From contig JAUPFV010000005.1 of assembly GCA_036936605.1 (NCBI GenBank), positions 7,276,345-7,340,344 of the forward strand: 64,000 nucleotides of DNA, given 5' to 3'. The stretch is from Limnanthes douglasii subsp. nivea. Its lineage: Eukaryota > Streptophyta > Magnoliopsida > Brassicales > Limnanthaceae. Below, in pieces: positions 41,518 through 54,747 of the stretch. The stretch's first letter is position 1. Every line of letters begins with the position of its first letter. A model generated the notes under the pieces. The model was not told the origin of the DNA. It ran no database searches and saw nothing but the letters and a program-made list of their open reading frames with translations. Made by a program: the position numbers and the translations under genes.

Positions 41518-44500
41518 CTTGTATGAATTAAGGATTAGTTTGATGATAATTAATATTAATTTTAAAGGGGGTGTATGGTGAATTTATTAATACAATATTA
41601 TAGAATTTAATTTTTTAATATTTTTTTTCTAATAGATATCATATAATTGTTTTTAAAATTATTAAAACTTAAAAATCGTTTAATGACTTTAAATTTCGAC
41701 TATTCCTCAATTATTATATCTTCATTTTTTATCATATTTTCAGTTTATTTTAAAAAAAATCAATTTAGGTTTAATTTATTTCTACCATGGACCTTAATAT
41801 TATAATAATAAATGAGTTATTTATTTTATAAAAATAAAATATTAAATCAAAATGTGAAAAAACAAAAAAAAAATGATACTTAACATGGATTTTTTTTAGT
41901 CGTATGTTTGAACCAAAATTGGAGGTAGGCGGTAAAATAAATGAGTGAATGTAGATCCCTATTTATAAAGTTTGTTGATACAATAAATATATCTCAAATA
42001 CTTGGAAGATTACATCTTATTTTTCTCTAACTATTTAGATTATATAGTTCTATTACATTTTTGGTTGAGTCTCTTGTATTTTAAGTACTTGAATTGCTCA
42101 TGAGATAATGTATTTGGACCATACTATTTATACCATAATTAGTAACCTTCCTAGTTCGTGCACGAGTAACAAGGAAAGCCTATCTTAGGTATGTGGAAAA
42201 TATCTAACATTGGTCGAAGCATCTATTGTTTTTGCTAAAGCATTTATTGTTTCTACCAAAGCATACATTTTCGTTGGGTGAAAAATGCCATTGACTCTAC
42301 TTGTCTGTTTGGAGATTTGTCTTCACACTTCAAGCTATTATATTTTGCATTTTTATATATTAAAATATATATTGCCAATCATTTTTTTGCTAGAATCTTA
42401 AGAGTCGTAATGCTTATTTTATTCTAATCTTTATCCCAACCGAACTGTTATCAGATAATCTCCAACTCGATTTTACTTAACTTATTCTGCCTCATTAAAA
42501 TTTATCAGGGCTAAAACCTTTTTTGAAGATAAAACAACTAACAGTTTATAGGTTGCTCGGGTACTACCGATTCTTATTTCTTATTTTATCATGTACTAGC
42601 TTAGAAATGCTTCGAATCTTTATTAATTTTAGTTCATTAACCTCATACTATTTAATGAATGATGAAGTAAGGACTACCATGCCGTCTGAAGTGTTTTTGT
42701 TGCTTTAACCTCTTCTTTCATGTTGCAGATATGTTTTTATCGAGATTGTTATAAAGATATTCTAGTAGCCCCGAGCCTTTGGAGAATGATAAGGGGAAGA
42801 CTATACATATTCAAATGTTTCTTTTGTAATTTTTTTAAGCCGGTGGACTTGATTTGTCTCTTGAACTTCAATTTCTTCATTGAATTTCCTTACGTAACCC
42901 CCTAGTTCTTGATGAAGAATAAGGTTAATGGCTAAAAAGATAGATACATGTTTCTTTGGTTTTGTTATTTAGTTGAGGTTTACCTTATTTTTTATACATA
43001 AGTAATATTGCGGTTAGTATTTCTGGGTAACCTATTTTGCATAGGTTGGATTCACTTTTGTTTGTAAGTGGCCAGCTTTTAGAAGTGGGAGGTCTTTGTT
43101 TATTATTTGGGTGAAAAAGTAAGTGGTTGGTATAAATATGTCACGTGTTGAAAGTTTCATCTTCCAATCATGCACTCGCTCCATTTTCAATGTCTTCAAT
43201 AATTTTCCTCCATACCTCTTTAGTCCAGACCACTTATCCTTCTAGTTAATTCAACCCATAGAATAGATAACATAAATGGTTCTAATTAAATTATAACTTG
43301 GGTATAAATACCTCATTCTCTCCTTGTTAGATGTTTTTCTTAATTTTCATACTTTTTTGTTTTCTGTCTTTCTTTCTCTATTTCTTCAAGTTTTTGAAAT
43401 TTTTCATGTCGTAACAAAAAATTTATTTCTCATATAAATGGGTAGAAACAACGAAAAGGATAACTTTTTTAAAGGTCAAAATAAACAACCAAGTTGTTCT
43501 TACCGAAACAAATAAATTTTAAAAGCTTTGTAGTCAAATCTTTAACCAAATAAAAAAAGAAAGAGGTCAGTTATAACTAAAAGGGAAACAACTTTAAGAG
43601 TTGTTATTTTATTGCAGTAAGTACCTCATGTTCCTTTCAATTATGTAGATTTGAGCTTGTAATGGTGGGAGGTAGTTGCAACGGTGATTTTGGTGGTAAA
43701 GTCTTCTTCCCAAACGGAACTATGTGGAAATGTGCATGAGCAAACTTTGGAGAAAATGTCTACTGTTTCTTCCAATATTGAAGGCAAGGTCCATAATGCT
43801 TGCAGAACTGTTGTTTTAAGTAATACAGGTCTTTGTTCTACTATTTTCGAAGAAAAAAACCAAAGATGAAGAGAATTACGTACCTCTTAAAAGGCGAAAG
43901 AGATTGATCACCTCATGTAATTCTTTGACTAATATTTTTTATCATTGAAAATAGATTAGGTATTGAAACTTAAAATTATGTACCGCTGAATTATTTTCTC
44001 GATCGTTCTTTTTCTAAGTTTGTGATCCTATGAGATGATCTTAGTGGTTCAAATTCTTTAAGTGTTGGGCTCTTTTTTCCAGTTATGTTTAAAGCATTTA
44101 TTGTATCTTATAGATCTATAACAAAGCCTCATATTAAAGTTTTGAGAAAAAATGTCCTTGTTGAGGCTATGACAATTATGATGCGAGACTGTGATGAGAT
44201 TTTTCTTTCTCGAAGTAACATCGACATAGGTATCTTAAGCTCTGAGATCTTCATCTCTGGATGCAACCTTCTTTACTGGTTATGAACCCATATTAAGGTT
44301 TCCAATGAACCTGATAATAGAACCACAATTGATTTTTCCAAAGAGGCAAATAACAGAACCACTTTTGAGGTCTCATTGAACCATATAATGTAGCGGGAAA
44401 ACCCATTAATTTGAAGAGTGCTTCAAGTGTTAAGGTTAATATGAAGAAGGATTTTGTTGTTAGTACTGAGATTGATATTGACTATTCGGTCAATCCAGAT

Positions 44501-44542
44501 TTTTCTATCATCATTGATGATGACTCTTCAGGTGATATCTAG
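41518..44542 (+). other. Unrecognised sequence, second copy
   Basis: It is homologous to 23201-26335, with the same short plus-strand frames (42523-42708, 43684-43869, 44085-44285) and the same acidic tail peptide just before the LTR. The second copy lacks the segment corresponding to 25694-25788. No family was recognised. Confidence 0.3.
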
Positions 44543-44912
44543 TGTGGATTATTTCTGGTCGAAAGGTATTTTTGGTCATTTGTTTAATGGGGTATTAAAT
44601 TTTAAAGTAGAAGATATATAGATGAAAGAGGTGTGTACTAATGATTAAGATTATTCGAAAAAGTCCAATCCATTGAATGTGGTTGGTTGGGGTATTTATA
44701 CTCTTGTTTTGTGACCCATGGGCCATTCTGGTCGGACTTTAGACTCAGATCCATTTCAAATTTTCCAAAGCCCAAAACCAAAATGGTTTAGCAAACAGTT
44801 GAGTCATAATCTACTTAGGTCTACTATTCATTGAAAGTTTGGTGTAGAAAATATCCGAATCACCCCTTCAGATTTTGTCCAAATGGTCTTCCAACAATAG
44901 TCGACCCTACCA
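44543..44912 (-). repeat. 3' LTR of Tat element C
   Basis: Plus-strand ends TGTGGATTATTTCTGG and CGACCCTACCA. The minus-strand tract AACTAAATGGGCTAC immediately precedes it. A TATAAATACC box is readable on the minus strand near 44695. Confidence 0.8.
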
Positions 44913-45415
44913 GTAGCCCATTTAGTTCTTTCAAAAATGTTTTGGAAGAGCTAACTATCAAAGAGAAGACCCGGATCGAAATGTTTTGGAAAAGCTAACT
45001 CTCAAAGAGAAAACCTGAATCAGAATGTTATGGAATAACTAACTCTTAAAGAGAAGACCTGGATCTGATCCGAAGGGTTTTCTTTTTTGTGAGAAGGAAT
45101 ACAAAAGTTAGAGTTTTAATGAATAACTTTTGATTACACGTTTCAGTTTCTGGTTTGACCTCTCAGCCATTTTTTCTCTAGGTACTTGCACCTATCTTTT
45201 GAAAGCGTAATTAGTCTAGGTTACTAGTCCCTAATTATTGTTTAGATGATTCATCTCCCCTAGGTGAAGTACTCAATTATTTTCTTATCAATATATATAG
45301 AACTATTTTACTGTTTCTATTTCTAGAGTGAGAAAAAAAATTCAATTTCAATTTATAGAGAGATGAAGCTTGAATCTTTGATTTATTCACAGTTTAAGAA
45401 ATTTTATGTTCACGC

Positions 45416-48243
45416 CTAGAACTTTGTGATAAAAAAAGGTTGGTTGAATATGTCTGAATTGGAAAGAGAAAGAAAGGAAGCAAGAATCGCTGCCGGACTC
45501 CCCGCTTCTCCTAGTGGAGTGATTAGCCAAACGGTACCAGAGCCGGACAAGAGTTCATCTTCTTCCAAAATATTAGTGATTATAAAAACTACTTTTACTC
45601 CAACTTTATCTACACTAAACTATGAATCATCACTTTAAATACCCATAAATTCTTTCTCTAACGACAAAACAACTTCAAGTATCAAGAAACCCTCACCATG
45701 CATCTCTATGGAGTTAGATACTGAAAATATTACACCCCGAGAGTCACTTAACTTTCCAAGGCCAAAAGTACCCCCTCCATCCTCAAAAAATGTTAGCTCA
45801 GGGGCAATAGAACCTTCTGCCCAACCTTTCTTCGGATATGAATCCATCACTTCACCTCAATGAAGCTACTCAAGTGGAGAAATAAGTTAAAGGTACTAAA
45901 TTGGTCGATCAACGGTCAAGTATAAGGGAGGAAACATTGAATATTGTAGGGAAGATACCCCACTAGAGACGTCCGGAAATACTAGAGACATCACAACAGT
46001 TTGGACTACTTGAGGAAATGTGGGGATGACTAATACCTAAGCACTTCCGGAGTGCCTAGAGGGGAAAGTAGGGCCTAACTTCTACAAAGTTAGTGTGAAG
46101 TACTTACTAGCCTTTCATAAAATCTCCTACGTGTATACGCATACTGCTGAATTGGATAGGATCATAAAAAAATAGTTCTTTCCGGAGTCTATTAAGGTGA
46201 GGATTCTCATCACTCTAGAAACTCCGATGGATTGTAAAGTCGGGGAGATGGTGGTATACATTAAGGTGTTGAACTAGGGTCTTTGTTTCGCCTTAGATCC
46301 AGAAATTGTAAGGTATTTTCATCTCATAAATATTTCCCCAAGCCAACTTAGTCCCAATGCTTGGTATACTCTGTTAGCCAGCATTATTTCTTCGAGATTT
46401 TCAAAAATTCCAATGCCTATAGAGCAGTTTATTGTCGTGACTAGTTTGTGTAGAAATCACTGCATCCCTTTCTATCATTATAATATGGGGAATGACTATA
46501 AAGTGGTTAACGATCTATTGGAGGTAGAGAAACCATGGAGGACCCAGTTTCTTTACATAAGTAGGGCTTGGGAGAAAGGAAAAAAGATAACCTTCAAAGT
46601 AAATCAAAGCCAATTGACCAGATATTGGAAGAGCTCAGGTTACTTGTGTTCGTATTTTTTTACTAGTATTTAGATTCTATTTTGTTATATCGAACTGACT
46701 ATTGTGTCTATTTTGTAGTATTTTTGAAAATGTTTTCAGAGCATCTAGAGGCTGGAAGGATCACATTCGCCAAATTAAACTAATGGGCCTCATAGATGTG
46801 AGGTCTTACCTTTCACAACTATTTCACTGTTGGAAACATGGTAAGAGCTCACATGTGGAACACAAGTGGAAATAGGGAGCTTACTTGGGAACAACTTACG
46901 ACTCCCCCTTCATCGGAGGTCATCCTCAAAAGAAATGAGGCAAAGGATGGTAAACTATACTTGTCAGCCCGTAATAAAGCCCTTAGTCATCTCGACAATA
47001 TAAAAAAGAATCAAAATAAGAAGGAGGAAGTTAACCCATCGCATCAAATTTTCCGATGTGGGTAGTTTGGGTAATCCTGAAAGGATCAATGCTGTTTTGT
47101 TAAAAGTAGTTGCTGTAATAGTGGGTGCAACCGAAAGGTCGGAACATCCCCGTCAAATTAAGAAAAAAGGTCATAAGAGACGCAAGGAAGGTAGTGACCG
47201 AAAGGGATGGGAAAAAGAATAAGGGCACCATAGAGTCAGAGATAATACTCCGACCTACAGTTGGTCCTCCTACTCTTCCAACTGATGTTCCTTCACAATA
47301 AGATGTACTAGTTGATCCTCCTTCTCTAGCGTTTCCTACAGCTGATCAGCCTTCTATTGAAGCTGACTTTAATCTGGATGACCTATGTAACATGTGTTTC
47401 AACAAGTTTGATAAAGAGGAATTTAATCGAACATTTCCTCAGTCAACCACTGTAGCCAATGCAGTAATTTATAATTGTGATTCTTTTGAAGTATCAAGCG
47501 AGCATGATACCTCGGGCCATGCAGTATTAGGCTACATCAGGCCAATACTTGATCTGAAAAGACAAGTCGGTGTTTGGTCTAAAGACATTACTTCTCTTAA
47601 CACTGTCAATTAAGACTTAACGAATTATCTTTCAGCCGAATAGCAGAAAGTGAGGACTTTAGGCAAAGAGAATAAGCAACTGATCATTGATTTGGAAAAT
47701 TCTAAGACTGCCCAAGGAGACATCCAGACCAAATATTCCAAACTCGAAACAACTACTTCTAAAGAGTTTAAGTCTTTGAAGGATAAACAAGTCACTGATG
47801 CAGGAATCATTAGCTTATTATCCGAAGAGAAATAAAATTTAAAGAAATTTCTCAAAGAGAATGAAGAAGAAATTACTTCTTCAAAGAAGAACCAAACTCA
47901 AGAGATAGCTGCAGCAGTGGAGAAGTATGTTGCTGGTGTAGTGGATTCTATAAAAAAGAGGTATGAGGCCATTAAAGCGGACATGATCTTGTTATTCCAT
48001 GAGACATTTCCAAAAAATAACCTTGGAGCTCTATGAAAGTTTGTACCATACGATGAGATACCTTTCCAGACGCTGCCATATGGTGAGAAACATGGAGTTT
48101 CTTCACCAAGTGAGTCTGATTCTAATGAGGGACCTGATGAAAGTTCAAGTATTGATGCCAAAAGCCCCAAGCAAGATGAAGATGAAGGGAAAAAACAAGA
48201 GAAAGATGAAGGTAAGGTAAAAACCGAAGGGAACGAGCCCTAA
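45416..48243 (+). pseudogene. Antisense Tat gene, copy C
   Basis: It shares the start MFTPRTL and the early stops with copy B. Recognisable pieces are KGWLNMSELERERKEARIA, SPNAWYTLLASIIS, SLCRNHCIPFYHYNMGNDYK, a GT-AG intron at 46639-46718, VRAHMWNTSGNRELTWEQL, SSEVILKRNEAKDGKLYL, CFNKFDKEEFNRTFPQS, a heptad-rich segment (KENKQLIIDLENSKTAQGD) and a Glu/Lys-rich terminus. Multiple stops and frameshifts show it is inactive, but its gene structure is easier to read here than in copy B. Confidence 0.8.
46639..46718 (+). other. Intron in antisense Tat gene, copy C
   Basis: The donor GTTACTTG and acceptor TTTTGTAG enclose 80 nt of T-rich sequence at the same protein position as the intron of Tat element 1. 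Confidence 0.6.
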
Positions 48244-48826
48244 GTTTTTTGTACTTTCAATTTTGTGTTTAAACTAAAGTCCTTGAATGGCCAAGGAATT
48301 TTGTGTAACGGTGGATTGGACATCTTATGATGATTCGATCAGTTTTAAAAGTTGTGTTTTCCTTCATATGCATTTATCTTTCTTGTGTATTCCTTCATAT
48401 GTATTTCTCTCTCTTATGTTTTTATTTATAATTTCATTTAACTATGATATTTAAAAGTGGTATAAATGGATTAACCCAATCTGATAGTCTAAAAAATATA
48501 AAGTTTAACCAATCTTTAATATGTTTGAGCGACTCAACAGTATTTCATTTCAAGGATAAGGATATTTAATGGGTATTTAATTTTTCCGACATATTTAATA
48601 AGTTTTTAATCCATCTTACCACTTCAAAGATATTTCACTTGAAAACCAACAGTGTTTAATTCATTCGATCTCTTCGTATCCACTACGATTCTTTAAGAAG
48701 GCATAAGATAATATTCATTTAAACCCAGACACCTCATTAAAACCTCCACGCGTCAACATGGTAGAAAAGAGTATGCCCCCAAATATTCGCACTGAACTCA
48801 ACAAAGTAAATATTTACAAGACGATT
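48244..48826. other. Spacer between antisense gene and pol of element C
   Basis: Non-coding, AT-rich, with the conserved ACACCTCATTAAAACCTCC block near 48730. It is the counterpart of 34425-34908. Confidence 0.5.
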
Positions 48827-49842
48827 TTATTCTAAGTACAAAATCATATGCTCGATGTTCCATGGGTTTTTCAACATGTTGCCTTCTTTATCTTTTAGTC
48901 TGTATGTTCCTTTCTTAATTCTTTAACATACCATGTATGGGCCTTCCCAATTCGGAGACAGTTCCCTAAATTTTTTATCCTTGGTATGTAAAAAGACTTT
49001 CCTCAAAACTATTGTCCCCTATTTGGATATCTCTTCTTTTTTACTTTAGATGTAAACCTACTTCTCATCAAACCCTAGTAGTGTCTTGTTCTCAAATGGG
49101 CTTTTACTTCTTTAATCAGATCCAACTTATTCCTAACCATCATATCATTAGCTTGTTCTGAATAGTTTTGTACCCGGAATGAGGAAAAATTAGCTTTTAT
49201 AAGTGTTATTGCATGCATCCCATAAACAAGAGCAAAAGGAAATGAGAAGAAAAGCAATGTTGAATCCCTCTGAAAGTCCAAATATTTTCATGTCATTATT
49301 GTCAAACTGTGGCCCATTGTTTTTAGTAATACGCTGTAGAATTCTGAATCGACAACATATGTTAGATAGGATAAAATTTATAATTGCCTTAGAAGTGGTT
49401 CTAACTAGTGGGGTAGCTTCGATCCATTTAGAGAAACGGTTTATTGTCACAATTATCATTCGATAACCTCCGGAGGCCATGTGAAGAGGTCCAATTAAAT
49501 CTAATCCCATCTATCAAAAAGTATAGGTTCGGATATTGACTCCATGGGAACTGTTGGCACATGGATTTCATTCCTATATTTTTGGAAAGGATCACATCTT
49601 CTAACCATATCTTTGACATCTGTCATTATAGTAGGCCAGTAGTATCCAGCTAACAAAACACTAACGGTTAAATCTTTATAACCGCAATGTGTTGACCCCT
49701 CTCCATCATGTAATTCAGATAGAACATGTTGGGACTCGTCAAGTCCTAGAAAACGCATGAGAGGTCTCGTAAGAGATTTTTTATAAAGAATTTCTCTCAA
49801 CACCAAGAAACCAAGAGCTTTGTACTTCACTTTTTTAGCCAA
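48827..49842 (-). pseudogene. Integrase of Tat element C
   Basis: Visible parts are VKYKALGFLVLREILYKKS, ELHDGEGSTHCGYKDL, LAGYYWPTIMTDVKDMVRR, FQKYRNEIHVPTVPMESIS, GLDLIGPLHMASGGYRMIIV and IKEVKAHLRTRHY. The final NPWNIEHMILYLE precedes the stop at 48827. Compared with element 1, the core segment around HPQANGQ is missing, so the catalytic domain is internally deleted near 49260. Confidence 0.8.
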
Positions 49843-49979
49843 AACTTTATCTGAAGGTATGGTTGTATTTCATATCTCTTCATCCGTAATAAATTGTTGT
49901 ATTTCATACCTCTAATCTTATATTGCATGCCAGATATGTTCATATTTTCTTCAGGTTTACCCTCTTTTCCTCGAACTGA

Positions 49980-52250
49980 GCCTATGTATGGACATTCTTA
50001 CATAAGAATCCAGAGATACGCTTCAGAGTAGGTTATGGTAGCTAAAGAATCTGCCATAGTATTCTCTGATATAGGGGCATGCTCAAACCATACGCTTTTA
50101 AAACTTATGGCTACTTCCTTCAGGACTTGCACATACTTCATCAACTAATCTATTTAGCTTCAGATTGCCCTTGAGCCTGGTGAATACGTAATTGGGAATC
50201 ACTTACTAATCGGACCCTATTTACTCCACATAATTGATCTAATCTTACACCAGGTATAACTGCTTCATATTATGATTCATTATTGGATGCTCTGAAACCA
50301 AAATATATATCTTGGTACATAGTACCACCATAAGGGGAGGTTAGACAAATTCTAACTCCACATCTCATAGCACTAGACCCACCGTTTGTTCGGATTACTC
50401 ACTCTTTCTTACATTTGTTTTCTTGAGCTTCTTCGTAGGTCCTTTTAGTATGAAATTCAACCATAAAATCAGTTATAGTTTGAGCCTTGATTGCAGTTCA
50501 AGGTGAAAAATCAATATCATAGTATCCAAGCTCAACTGACCAGTTAGTCATTCTTCATGATATGTCAGCTTTTTGTAGAACATTCTTTAAAGGAAAAGAT
50601 GTTTGAACTGTGATTGAATGTGCTTGAATATATAAACTCATTATCCTGGTTGCTATCACCAATTTCATTGACAATTTTTCTAATATTAAATACTTTTTCT
50701 CTGCTTCCGACAAACACTTGCTTATGTAATACACCGGACGGGGGTAATTATCCACTTTCCTTACTAGCACAACACTCACTGCATACTCCGATACAACTAA
50801 ATACATATAAAGTTTCTCTCATTGAATGGGTTTGAACAATATATTGGCCGAAGATAAGTGTTTTTTGATTTCAAGAAAGGTTTGGTCATACGATGGAGAC
50901 CAATTAAAATTCTTAGCATTCCTCAAAACTTGGAAAAACTAAACACACTTGTCTAATGATCTTGAAATAAACCGATTCAACGCAGCCAATTTCCCGGTTA
51001 GTCTCTAAACTTCTTTAGTACTCTGAGGGAGATCCATGGATAATAAAGCATTCAACTGATCTGGATCGACCCAAATCCCTTTTTCATTTATGATATATCC
51101 TAGAAACTGTCCAGATCGGACTCCAAAAGTAAATTTTTCATGGTTTAACTTCAAGTTGATAGTATCTAAGTTAGAAAAAGTTTCTTGAAGATCAGATATG
51201 TGATCTTCTTCCTCGAGGCTCTTCACCATCATGTCATCTATATATACTTCCATATTTCTTCCAATTTGGTTAGAAAATATTTTATTTATCAACCGCTGAT
51301 AAGTAGCTCCAACATTCTTCAACTCAAATGATATCACCTTACAATGAATCCCTCTATCAGTAATAAAGGTAGTATGATCATGATCGTTCGGATCCACCTG
51401 TATCTGATTATACCCTGAAAAGGCATCCATGAAGGACAACAACTTGTTACATGATGTAGAATCCACTAATTGATCTATCTGAGACACTGGAAAAGGATCT
51501 TTAGGACATGCTCTATTAAGATCAGTAAAGTCAAAACACATGTGCCATTTTCCATTCTTTTTCTTGACTAAATTGGGATTAGATGTCCATAAATGGTATT
51601 AAGATTCTTTGATATTCTTCATTTTAGTTAACCGATCAACCTCTTGCACTATCACATCGATTTTTTCTTTGGTTACAGTACTCTTTTTCTATACTACTGG
51701 TCCAGCATCATATCAAACTGATAACTTGTGGCAGATCACCTCGGTTGGTACTCCATTTACATCATCATTGCACCATGCAAACACATGTACATTGTCAGAT
51801 AAGAAAGATAATAACTTTTGTTTCAAACTCAATGGTAGTTTAGTTCAAATCCTAACACTTTTACCTTCTGTCAGGCACTGGATTTCAACTTCTTCAATGG
51901 GTATTACAACACTATGAGCCTCCATTGGATCATTTATTTCATTCTGATTGATCGAAGGTTCCAATAGTTGTTATTCCTTGTTAACTTTAAGTGCATCCAA
52001 TGATTTTGAGGCAATGGCTGTTACATAGCATTCTCTGGCAACTTTCTGGCTACTTCAGAAAACACCCACTTGTCCTCCCACAATATACTTAAAAATATTG
52101 GTGGATAGTAGAGGCGACAGGATGCATCATAGAGAGCCAAGATCTTTCAAATATGGTGTTGTAGGATGTTGAGCAATCAACCACAACTAATAACACTCTT
52201 ACCTTTTTTTTAAATGGTCATTTTCCTAATACTACTTCCTCTTCGAATTC
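49980..52250 (-). pseudogene. Reverse transcriptase, RNase H and second RNase H of Tat element C
   Basis: RT is clearest at 51541-51005: CFDFTDLNRACPKDPFPVSQ, SFMDAFSGYNQIQVDP, VGATYQRLINKIFSNQIG and the box EVYIDDMMVKS (about 51240). RNase H pieces follow at 50806-50555 (YLVVSEYAVSVVLVRKVDN, KLSMKLVIATRIMSL). The second RNase H (about 50380-49980) reads SPYGGTMYQDIYFGFRASNN and LVSDSQLRIHQAQGQ with several stops. The domain order equals that of element 1. Confidence 0.8.
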
Positions 52251-54288
52251 ACTGATGACATCGGCCGAATTCCTAGTAAACCCTACAATAGTTTTGTTCC
52301 ATCGTTGGATAACTGATGGATTCTTCATCTGCTTATAAATAGTTAGAAATAACAAAATTTACAAACTACCAGTGTCATTCAGGATTCTTCGTATGTTATT
52401 TTCCCCAAATGATGCTACTATTACCATAACATCTTCATGTGGACCCGCTATATCTCTTAAGTCATATTCATAAAAGATTATGAAAGGAGTAGGAGTTTGG
52501 TAAAGATGTGCGGACATTTTTCCTTCCAACTGAGTAGTCAAACTATTAACATGTCTTTTTCTTGAACAACTTGAGGATGTTGTTACAATGTCTCCCCTAA
52601 ATATAGTTAATGATTCAAAAAACTTTACCAGATCGGAAACCGTGGCAGAATTATCCACTATTATCCCCACCTAATTCCGATCTGGATCAGGATCAATATA
52701 TTCAGTGTCCACGTCAATTATTTCAACAATCATCATGGCATTTTCCTGTCTAGATGTCCTTGGACGGGTCGATGAAGTCATTTCGGGGTGCATTGGTATT
52801 CGATTCAGTATTATCCGGTCTACTGGCCTCTTGTCTTTTAACAAAAGCATCCAATTTTCATATCTCTATAAGATTTTGTACTTCTTGCTTTAATGTTATA
52901 CAATCATGGGTGTCATGACTCACATTATTGTGATATTTACAAAAACGAGTACTTCGAGTCTTTACTTTCTCCTAACTCAAAAATCATTCAGGCTGAACCC
53001 AAAGGCCTCTTTTACGTCTAACTTGCTGGTTTTGACGGGTTTCGTTTTGTCTGGGCCGATGTGATCCCTGTTCGGATTCTTTTGACTTGTAATTGACAAT
53101 GGGTTGGAATGAAGTTGTTGCTTGTGGAATTGATAGTGTAGCAGCAGATCTGTTCTGACGAGGCACTCTAGATTTCTTAGTTTCTTCAACTATGATTTGT
53201 TTTTAACTTGATTTAATAACCCTCCAAAATTCATCGCTTTCTTCCGGGTTACTGAATCAGCTAAATTGCTCGGATTCAAACCTTGTCTTAAAGAGAGAAT
53301 TGCTACATGTTCAAAACAATCAGCGAGCCCATTCTTTGTGTTCACAAACCTACTATTATATTCTTTTAGATTTTTGTTAGGCTCATGGGAACAATGAATA
53401 ATAGTATCACCATTTCCTTTAAGCTATTTGCTTCCAACAAATTGCCTCCGGAACGCTACCCAGAACATGTCAAAATTATTTATAGACCCTTGAGGGAGAC
53501 TATTTACGATTTGAGGGCACTTCCCTTAAAAGTTTGTGAGAAGCCCCGGCAGAACAGCTTGTCATCATCATCAAAGTTCATCATAAAAAATTTAAATTTC
53601 TAGAGAAGGTTGTCTAAATCTTTACTTCCATTGTATGTTTCCATCTTGGAGATATCAAATACCTTAGGAAAGTGTCTAAAGAGTATTTTTTAGGAAAATG
53701 GTGATTGTCTCAAATTGTAGTTACGACTAAATACAGTATTTCCATCGGCGGTAGCAAAAATACCTGCTTCAGATTGAATAGAAAACGGATCGAGCAGCAG
53801 ATGATCAATGTGATGATCAACTAAACCCTTTTCTTTTCCCTGATACCCGTTCTTTTTCATTCTGCATTTTTTGTCTTTTTTTCTTGAATGTTTCTTGGTC
53901 AACCTTAATTTCTTCTTTATGCGGCCCTCATCACTATTGGATTAAAGTGACTCTTCAAGGTATGAGTCATTTGATGAACTATCAGAGGACTCTGATGTTG
54001 TACTCACACCTTGTTTAGAGCTGACATGAGTCTTTGTGGACTTCTCATTGTCACCAAGATCATTTGTAGGGTGGATTCTAGACGCATAAGACTTTTCTTT
54101 TACTCCTTTTCATCTTGCTTCTGAGCCTTTAAAGCTTCAATTTCAGCCCTCAGCTGATCACGTTCCTCTTGCATGAACTGTCTTTCATTTGGGTTCTGAT
54201 GAGGGATGTTTTCTTAGGTCACGCCTTCAACTCCTGGAGGTGGAGCATCAACTCATGGAGGTGGAATATCATGCATGTTGAAATCCAT
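52251..54288 (-). pseudogene. Gag and protease of Tat element C
   Basis: The start MDFNMHDIPPP at 54288 lies about 90 bases inside the 5' LTR. A probable coiled coil follows (RQFMQEERDQLRAEIEALKA). Stops occur after IPPP, GVEGVT and DEKE. Further on is a knuckle FCKYHNNVSHDTHDC near 52930. Protease remnants (52670-52359) contain FESLTIFRGDIVTT, DLRDIAGPHEDV and RRILNDTGS, retaining D-T-G but with Asn before it where element 1 has VDIG. Confidence 0.75.
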
Positions 54289-54379
54289 GCTTTAATGATA
54301 TACGGACTATCTTTACTATTTACTACTTTTGAATTTGATATTCAGGCACCGTGGCCTATCACTGTGGTCGTTATTTTGG

Positions 54380-54747
54380 TTTGGATTATTTCTGGTCGAA
54401 GGATATTTTTGGTCTTTTGTTTAATGGGTATTAACTTTTAAAGTATAAGATAGAGAGATAAAATAGGTGTGTACTAGTGATTAAGATTATTCAAAATATC
54501 CAACCCATTAAATGTGGTTGGTATAGGTATTTATACTCTTGTTTTGTGACCCATGGGTCGCTCGGGTCAGACCTTGGACTCTGATCCATTTCAAAGTTTC
54601 CAAAGCCCAAAACCAAAACGGTGTAGCATACAGCTGAGTCATAATCCACTTAGGTCTACTGTTCATTGACAGTTTGGTGTAGAAGATGTCTGAATTACCT
54701 CTTCGAATTTTGTCCTAATGGTCTTCCAATAATATTTGTACTTACCA
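54380..54747 (-). repeat. 5' LTR of Tat element C
   Basis: Homologous along its length to 44543-44912 (TTTGGATTATTTCTGG to ACTTACCA). The outermost TG has mutated on the left side. The TATAAATACC box lies near 54520 on the minus strand. Confidence 0.75.

Larger units (their letters stand above)
39365..48787. repeat. Large duplication, copy 2 (partner 21125-30594)
   Basis: The segment begins abruptly inside the last tandem monomer of the hAT element and runs through the hAT right end, the unrecognised flank, a Tat 3' LTR and the antisense gene. The junction with Tat element 1 shares TTGGTTTTAAA with hAT monomers, a candidate microhomology. Unlike copy 1, this copy continues uninterrupted into its own pol (to 54747). 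Confidence 0.9.
44543..54747 (-). mobile_element. Full-length decayed Tat-lineage Ty3 element C
   Basis: Both LTRs are present (44543-44912 and 54380-54747, about 370 bp each, clearly homologous). Reading on the minus strand: 5' LTR, gag, protease, RT, RNase H, second RNase H, integrase (to 48827), then the antisense plus-strand gene (45416-48243), a purine tract and the 3' LTR. Total length is 10.2 kb. I found no matching target duplication (left TCTAG, right GTGTC), which may mean recombination or drift. Every coding domain has stops or shifts. Confidence 0.85.
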
